From Actinomycetes bacterium (GTDB taxonomy: Bacteria > Actinomycetota > Thermoleophilia > BMS3ABIN01), in assembly GCA_021787775.1 (NCBI GenBank), contig JAJYLK010000002.1:1-20520 (forward strand): a stretch of DNA of 20,520 bases. The letters run 5' to 3'. The notes under the pieces were generated by a model. That model worked only from the letters and a program-made list of their open reading frames with translations, searched no databases and was not told the origin of the DNA. The translations under genes were made by a program, and so were the position numbers. This document shows positions 17,065-20,520 of this stretch, piece after piece (position 1 is the stretch's first letter; every line of letters begins with the position of its first letter).

Positions 17065-17705
17065 TGAAAGATAACCTGAAATGGCTGATCCTGCTGCCGG
17101 TCCTGGGGATCGTGATCGTGCTGGCCATTTTTATTCCCCGGCTTGTCAGCAGCGACAGCAGCGCCAGTGACAATTCTGCCACATCCCAGAATAACCAGGT
17201 GGTGCAGCAGCAGATCGATCAGGACAATACGACGATCACCAATTACCAGGATCTGACCAAGAAGAATCCTGGCGATCAACTGGCGTTGCGGAAGCTGGGG
17301 GACACCTTTGCCGATCTGGGCGATCTGCAGTCGCAGGAGGGGAAAATCAATGACGCCGCCTGGAGCTACAAGTGGGCGGTGGACCAGTATCGCCAGTACC
17401 TGAAGCTGAATTCGGGCGATACCGAGGTGCGAATCGACCTGGGCTACACTTACACCCAGCTGAACATGGGCGATGTGGCCATGCGGGAGCTGCAGACGGC
17501 GGTGGCGCAGCAGCCGGGCAATCAGCGCGGCTGGCTCAACATCGGCTATCTCGACCTGCAGACGGGCAAGGTGGATGAAAGCAAAGCTCCGCTGCAGAAA
17601 GCGATTGCTCTCGGCGCCAGCAGCCAGTACGGCCAGGATGCCAAACAGCTGCTGGACCAGGCCAATAACGGCGGCACCCAGAACCTGGTGCCGGTTTCGC
17701 CCTAG
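17064..17705 (+). CDS. membrane-anchored TPR protein (cytochrome c assembly-type)
   Basis: 213 residues. An N-terminal membrane anchor (about 6-26, WLILLPVLGIVIVLAIFI) is followed by an S/N/Q-rich linker with QQQIDQDNTTI, then TPR-like helical repeats: NPGDQLALRKLGDTFADLGD, AWSYKWAVDQYRQYLKLNSG, DTEVRIDLGYTYTQLNMGDV and NQRGWLNIGYLDLQTGKVDE. The layout, a membrane anchor plus extracytoplasmic TPRs translationally coupled to a TlpA-like thioredoxin and near ccdA, resembles NrfG/CcmH/CycH-type TPR proteins that present apocytochrome c. That role is inferred from context; it could be a general scaffold. A strong terminator follows. Confidence 0.8.
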   Translation: MKDNLKWLILLPVLGIVIVLAIFIPRLVSSDSSASDNSATSQNNQVVQQQIDQDNTTITNYQDLTKKNPGDQLALRKLGDTFADLGDLQSQEGKINDAAWSYKWAVDQYRQYLKLNSGDTEVRIDLGYTYTQLNMGDVAMRELQTAVAQQPGNQRGWLNIGYLDLQTGKVDESKAPLQKAIALGASSQYGQDAKQLLDQANNGGTQNLVPVSP

Positions 17706-17752
17706 TGGCGCTTCAGCCCGGTAGAGTTCCGGCCCGGCAGATCAAGGAAGAC

Positions 17753-17781
17753 AAAGGGACGGCCCCAGGCCGTCCCTTTTT
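17753..17781 (+). terminator. strong intrinsic terminator after the TPR gene
   Basis: AAGGGACGGCC and GGCCGTCCCTT form a perfect 11-base GC-rich stem with a very small loop, followed by further T. It ends the lgt-ccdA-tlpA-TPR unit. The preceding A-run means it could also act on minus-strand transcription coming from rpoD. Confidence 0.92.
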
Positions 17782-17797
17782 AAATCCTGTTTGTTGT

Positions 17798-17838
17798 CCG
17801 GGGACACGGAGAATGCCGCGCATTCATCATGTCCCCGG
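17798..17838. repeat. long imperfect hairpin at the 3' end of rpoD
   Basis: CCGGGGACA (17798-17806) and TGTCCCCGG (17830-17838) form a perfect 9-base stem, enclosing a second stem of GAATGC with GCATTC. It begins seven bases past the rpoD stop. It lacks a T-run on the minus strand, so it may act as a 3' stabilising structure rather than a terminator by itself. Confidence 0.6.
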
Positions 17839-17844
17839 GGAATA

Positions 17845-18936
17845 TTAAGCGCTTTCGCGCAGGTGCTGCGTCTCCTGCAGCTCCTTGAGCCGTGCCAGCG
17901 TGTTGGCCTCTATCTGGCGGATGCGCTCGCGGGTGACGCCGAACCGGCGGCCGATCTGCTCCAGCGTACGCGGGTGCTCGCCGTTGAGTCCGTAACGCAG
18001 TTCGAGGATCTTGCGCTCCCGGTGCGGCAGGGAATTCAGCACCTTGTTGAGATCGTCCTTCTTGATCTCGATCATCGCGGCGTCAAGCGGTTTGGGCGTG
18101 CCCTCGTCCTCGAGGAAATCTCCCAGCTCCGCTTCCTCTTCGTCGCCGACCGGCTTCTCCAGGCTTACCGGGCTCTGTGAGATCTTGATCAGGTGTTGTA
18201 CCTTCTCCACCGTGGTATCCATCGCCGCGGCGATCTCTTCCGGCGCCGGCTCGCGGCCCAGATCCTGCACCAGCTGCCGCTTGGCGCGCACGAGGTGATT
18301 CAGCTTTTCCACCATGTGCACGGGAATGCGGATGGTGCGCGCCTGGTCGGCAATCGCGCGCGTCACCGCCTGGCGGATCCACCAGGTGGCATACGTCGAG
18401 AATTTGTAACCGCGGCGGTAATCGAATTTCTCTACCGCGCGGATCAAGCCCAGGTTTCCTTCCTGGATCAGGTCCAGGAATGATAGCCCCCGGCCCAGGT
18501 AACGCTTGGCGATGCTGACAACCAGCCGCAGGTTGGCTTCCACCAGCCTGCTCTTGGCGTCCATGTCGCCGCGCTCCATGCGCTTGGCCAGCGACACCTC
18601 CTGCGCCGCCGACAGCAGCGGGATGCGGCCGATGTCACGCAGATACATGCGCAGCGAGTCATCGGTAGCCGTCGGCCGCTCGTGCTCCACCGGCTCCGGT
18701 TCTGGCGGCTCCTCGACGAAAGCATCAGGCTCGCCAAGCTCTTCGATCTCGTCCTGCTCGACGATATCGATGCCCTGATCGGTGATGCGGGCATACACCT
18801 CTTCGATCTGCTCGGTCGAGAGGTCCGCCTCCTGCAGGGCGTCGGCAATGTCATCCAGAGAAAGGAAACCCTTTTCCTGACCTTTTGTTATCAAGTTTTG
18901 CGTCAATTCATTTGGAAGTTCTGTCATCGATGTCAC
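17845..18936 (-). CDS. rpoD: primary RNA polymerase sigma factor (sigma-70 group 1)
   Basis: 363 residues. A short region 1.1-like N-terminus ([10 protein letters not shown]...GIDIV) and an acidic/proline linker lead to region 1.2 ([16 protein letters not shown], about 94-109), region 2 ([37 protein letters not shown], about 179-195, the -10 recognition helix), region 3 (about 205-275) and region 4 ([20 protein letters not shown]; helix-turn-helix [20 protein letters not shown] about 329-348, -35 recognition). The protein is shorter than proteobacterial RpoD, lacking a long non-conserved insert, and ends in ETQHLRESA. The start is GTG 18936 with AGAAAG upstream; an ATG nine bases inside is also possible. 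It is convergent with the redox operon. A close group 2 sigma factor is an alternative, but a full N-terminal region favours the primary sigma. Confidence 0.93.
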   Translation of the reverse strand: MTSMTELPNELTQNLITKGQEKGFLSLDDIADALQEADLSTEQIEEVYARITDQGIDIVEQDEIEELGEPDAFVEEPPEPEPVEHERPTATDDSLRMYLRDIGRIPLLSAAQEVSLAKRMERGDMDAKSRLVEANLRLVVSIAKRYLGRGLSFLDLIQEGNLGLIRAVEKFDYRRGYKFSTYATWWIRQAVTRAIADQARTIRIPVHMVEKLNHLVRAKRQLVQDLGREPAPEEIAAAMDTTVEKVQHLIKISQSPVSLEKPVGDEEEAELGDFLEDEGTPKPLDAAMIEIKKDDLNKVLNSLPHRERKILELRYGLNGEHPRTLEQIGRRFGVTRERIRQIEANTLARLKELQETQHLRESA

Positions 18937-18972
18937 TTTGATTTTATCTTTCTAGTTACGTTTGTCTTATCC

Positions 18973-19016
18973 TTTATTTGCCCGCCTTAAGCAAATGCCA
19001 AGCGGCCATTGTACCA
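18973..19016 (-). promoter_or_regulatory. candidate rpoD promoters
   Basis: Two options are visible on the minus strand: TTGGCA (plus 18996-19001), 17 bases, AATAAA (plus 18973-18978); and TGGTACAAT (plus 19008-19016), an extended -10 without an obvious -35. Either would give a leader under about 70 bases. Confidence 0.4.
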
Positions 19017-19429
19017 CAGTCGCGCTAAGCCTGCTCCACCACGCAGGTCAAAAAAGTGCACCAAATAGATATCGGCGCAAAAATAATCCAGGGGAGGGGA
19101 CAGCGAAACACGACTAATAACATTATTTTATACCCATTCGCGGAATTGCTTAAACGGCTTCCAAAGCCATCTGGCTCTTGATCCAGCCCGAGGATGCCGC
19201 TCTCACCAGGGCATCAGCCCCTCCCTCCCGGAATTTCGTGGTCCGTTACGGTCTCGCTGAGGTGGCTGGAGCGTTAAGTCGCGCAGGACGGTGGAGCCTC
19301 CGCGGTCTTGCATGTACCGGATATTGTCGACGCAGCCGGGGCTGCCAGGCGGTGAATGCTGCTGGCTCGAAGCTGATGCATTTCGTCAAGGAAACGCCAC
19401 ATTTTGACATCGTGTATATAATTTGGCGA
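19017..19429. other. gene-poor intergenic stretch, nothing recognised
   Basis: About 410 bases between the rpoD promoter area and the glycosyltransferase promoter. The first part (to about 19150) is AT-richer; 19170-19380 is GC-rich. The open frames here (for example 19178-19468 plus and 19246-19488 minus) have no credible ribosome binding site or protein pattern. I found no tRNA, no terminator and no known riboswitch core. It may be a decayed gene or an unannotated RNA. Confidence 0.5.
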
Positions 19430-19457
19430 TTGACAAATGGCAGGGAAAGACTAAAAT
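19430..19457 (+). promoter_or_regulatory. promoter upstream of the glycosyltransferase
   Basis: TTGACA (19430-19435), a 16-base spacer and TAAAAT (19452-19457) in an AT-rich stretch. A second TATAAT lies at about 19470. The predicted leader to the glycosyltransferase ATG is about 205 bases. Confidence 0.6.
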
Positions 19458-19486
19458 GTAATAATTGACTATAATAATCCGGGTTC

Positions 19487-19594
19487 ATGCATTACTCGCG
19501 CGCGGTTAAAGATATTCTGGAAAGTTTCCGCACCTGCATGTCCGGGAATAAAAAAATATTCGCCGTTCTGCTGTTTATGTTCAGACAGGGATGA
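19487..19594 (+). CDS. possible 35-residue small ORF in the leader
   Basis: ATG at 19487 to TGA at 19592-19594. The product begins MHYSRAVKDILESFRTC and ends in a hydrophobic stretch, KKIFAVLLFMFRQG. It lies just after the promoter at 19430, so it would be on the same transcript as the glycosyltransferase. There is no good ribosome binding site and no family match; it could be a small membrane peptide, a leader peptide or chance. Confidence 0.2.
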   Translation: MHYSRAVKDILESFRTCMSGNKKIFAVLLFMFRQG

Positions 19595-19627
19595 ATTGTG
19601 AGCCCAAGGGGGACTGACGGTGGCGGC

Positions 19628-19662
19628 GGGGTTAGTTATCCTGCGTGTAAAAGCCTAACCCC
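19628..19662 (+). promoter_or_regulatory. leader hairpin abutting the glycosyltransferase ribosome binding site
   Basis: GGGGTTAG (19628-19635) and CTAACCCC (19655-19662) form a perfect 8-base stem with a 19-base loop. It ends directly against AGGGG (19663-19667), the Shine-Dalgarno candidate for the ATG at 19672. There is no T-run, so translational control or RNA stability is likelier than termination. Confidence 0.5.
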
Positions 19663-19671
19663 AGGGGCTGC

Positions 19672-20520
19672 ATGAACAACGATGAGAACATTTCCGGTCT
19701 TACCGGCTGGCACCCGTACTATGTGTCGGCGGAATGTCATGATGGTGATTCCGGCGCATATCAAGCGAGCGTCGCTACCGAGAGCGTAGCAACTGAAACC
19801 CGGGTCTCACCCGGTGTCTGGGCGGGCCGGCGCGACTTCTTCAATGCCGGTGTTTCGGTCAGAGAAGCTGCTGCCCGCGCCGAACAGGCAACCAGGAAAA
19901 TCACTCTGATCATTCCCTGCTTCAATGAGGCCGGCACCATCGGCCATGTCATCGATGGCATACCGCATGAGAAAATCACGGCGGCGGGCTGCTCCATCGA
20001 TGTGATCGTGATCGACAACGATTCCAGCGACAACACCGAAGCGGTGGCACGGCGCCATGGCGCCCATGTCATCCATGAGCCAAAAAGGGGAAAGGGTCAA
20101 GCTATCAAGACGGCCATGTCCGCAATCGACGACGATTGTGATTACGTGGTCATGATCGACGGTGACGATACCTACAAGACGGCTGAGATCCTGCGTCTCA
20201 TCGAACCGCTGGAGAGCGGCTTCTGTGACGTGGTGCTGGGCTCCCGGCTGGCGGGGCGGATGCGCAAGAGCTCGATGAAGCTCCTCAACCGCCTGGGCAA
20301 CTGGTTTTTTTCCTTCCTGGTCCGGCACATCTTCAAGGTCAACATTACCGACACGCTCAGCGGCTACTTCGCCTGGCGCCACGAAGTCATCAGGAACCTG
20401 CGGCCGCATCTGAAGAGCTCCGGCTTCGCCATCGAGATGGAGATGATCACCAAGATGTCGCGGCTGGGTTATGAGATCTATTCCGTCCCCATCACTTACG
20501 CTCCCCGCATCGGCGAGTCC
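19672..20520 (+). CDS. GT2-family glycosyltransferase, DPM1-like (3'-truncated by window end)
   Basis: 283 codons are visible with no stop. After an unconserved N-terminal extension of about 75 residues, the GT-A fold begins with KITLIIPCFNEAGTIGHVID. IDVIVIDNDSSDNTEAVARR, EPKRGKGQAIKTAM and the metal-binding MIDGDDTYK (DxD) follow, then VVLGSRLAG, DTLSGYFAWR and FAIEMEMITKM. This is the pattern of dolichyl/polyprenyl-phosphate mannosyl- or glucosyltransferases, which transfer a nucleotide-sugar residue to a lipid carrier or polysaccharide. Membrane helices or a further domain may lie beyond the window. The ATG at 19672 has AGGGG four bases upstream, somewhat close; no better start exists before the catalytic domain. 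The long leader with a hairpin suggests regulation. Sugar and acceptor cannot be told from sequence. Confidence 0.88.
   Translation, partial: MNNDENISGLTGWHPYYVSAECHDGDSGAYQASVATESVATETRVSPGVWAGRRDFFNAGVSVREAAARAEQATRKITLIIPCFNEAGTIGHVIDGIPHEKITAAGCSIDVIVIDNDSSDNTEAVARRHGAHVIHEPKRGKGQAIKTAMSAIDDDCDYVVMIDGDDTYKTAEILRLIEPLESGFCDVVLGSRLAGRMRKSSMKLLNRLGNWFFSFLVRHIFKVNITDTLSGYFAWRHEVIRNLRPHLKSSGFAIEMEMITKMSRLGYEIYSVPITYAPRIGES

Noticed and set aside
17798..17838. Intrinsic terminator for rpoD
   Set aside because: The hairpin is strong but no T-run follows on the minus strand; the A-run beside the next hairpin (17753-17781) is a better candidate for ending rpoD transcription.
19178..19468. 96-codon plus-strand frame between rpoD and the glycosyltransferase
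   Set aside because: No ribosome binding site and no recognisable pattern, and it runs through the TTGACA/TAAAAT promoter.

Overview
This is a GC-rich chromosomal segment with several apparent GTG and TTG starts. Envelope features point to a Gram-positive-type cell: a lipobox lipoprotein, Lgt, WxL-like and DUF916-like wall proteins, and no outer-membrane genes. A DUF3558-like lipoprotein, a compact RpoD and a UvrA/UvrB locus would fit a deep-branching member of the Actinomycetota. That placement is inference; no rRNA or lineage-specific marker is present.

Layout. (1) 1-7133, DNA repair: the end of uvrB and a complete uvrA flank a PIF1-type helicase with a C-terminal WYL-like domain, plus a ribbon-helix-helix/ParE toxin-antitoxin pair that has its own promoter and palindromic operator. 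(2) 7145-14651, cell surface: a DUF3558-like lipoprotein, a DUF916-like membrane-anchored protein and a 1120-residue secreted protein (Ig/FN3, two DNRLRE domains, WxL-like C-terminus) lie on the plus strand. They converge on a second module on the minus strand: a small WxL-like secreted protein followed by a longer DUF916-like protein with a cytoplasmic TPR/FimV-like tail. A cyclic-di-GMP-I (GEMM) riboswitch with an intrinsic terminator lies in the leader of the minus-strand module. (3) 14665-17781: lgt, ccdA, a TlpA-like thioredoxin and a TPR protein, for lipoprotein maturation and extracytoplasmic thiol redox or cytochrome c assembly, closed by a strong terminator. (4) 17845-18936 minus: the primary sigma factor rpoD. 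(5) 18937-19671: a gene-poor intergenic region with a promoter, a doubtful small ORF and a hairpin against the ribosome binding site of the last gene. (6) 19672-end: a GT2 glycosyltransferase running off the window.

How the parts work together. Region 2 reads as a cell-surface or adhesion system built from two paralogous sets of a WxL-like wall protein and a DUF916-like partner, at least one set under direct second-messenger control. Lgt in region 3 would lipidate the lipoprotein of region 2. CcdA passes reducing power across the membrane to the TlpA-like protein. The most unusual points are the riboswitch-controlled WxL/DUF916 module, the cytoplasmic TPR tail on a wall-binding protein, an in-frame A AAA AAG slippery heptamer where the N-terminus of that protein should be, and the helicase-WYL fusion between uvrB and uvrA.
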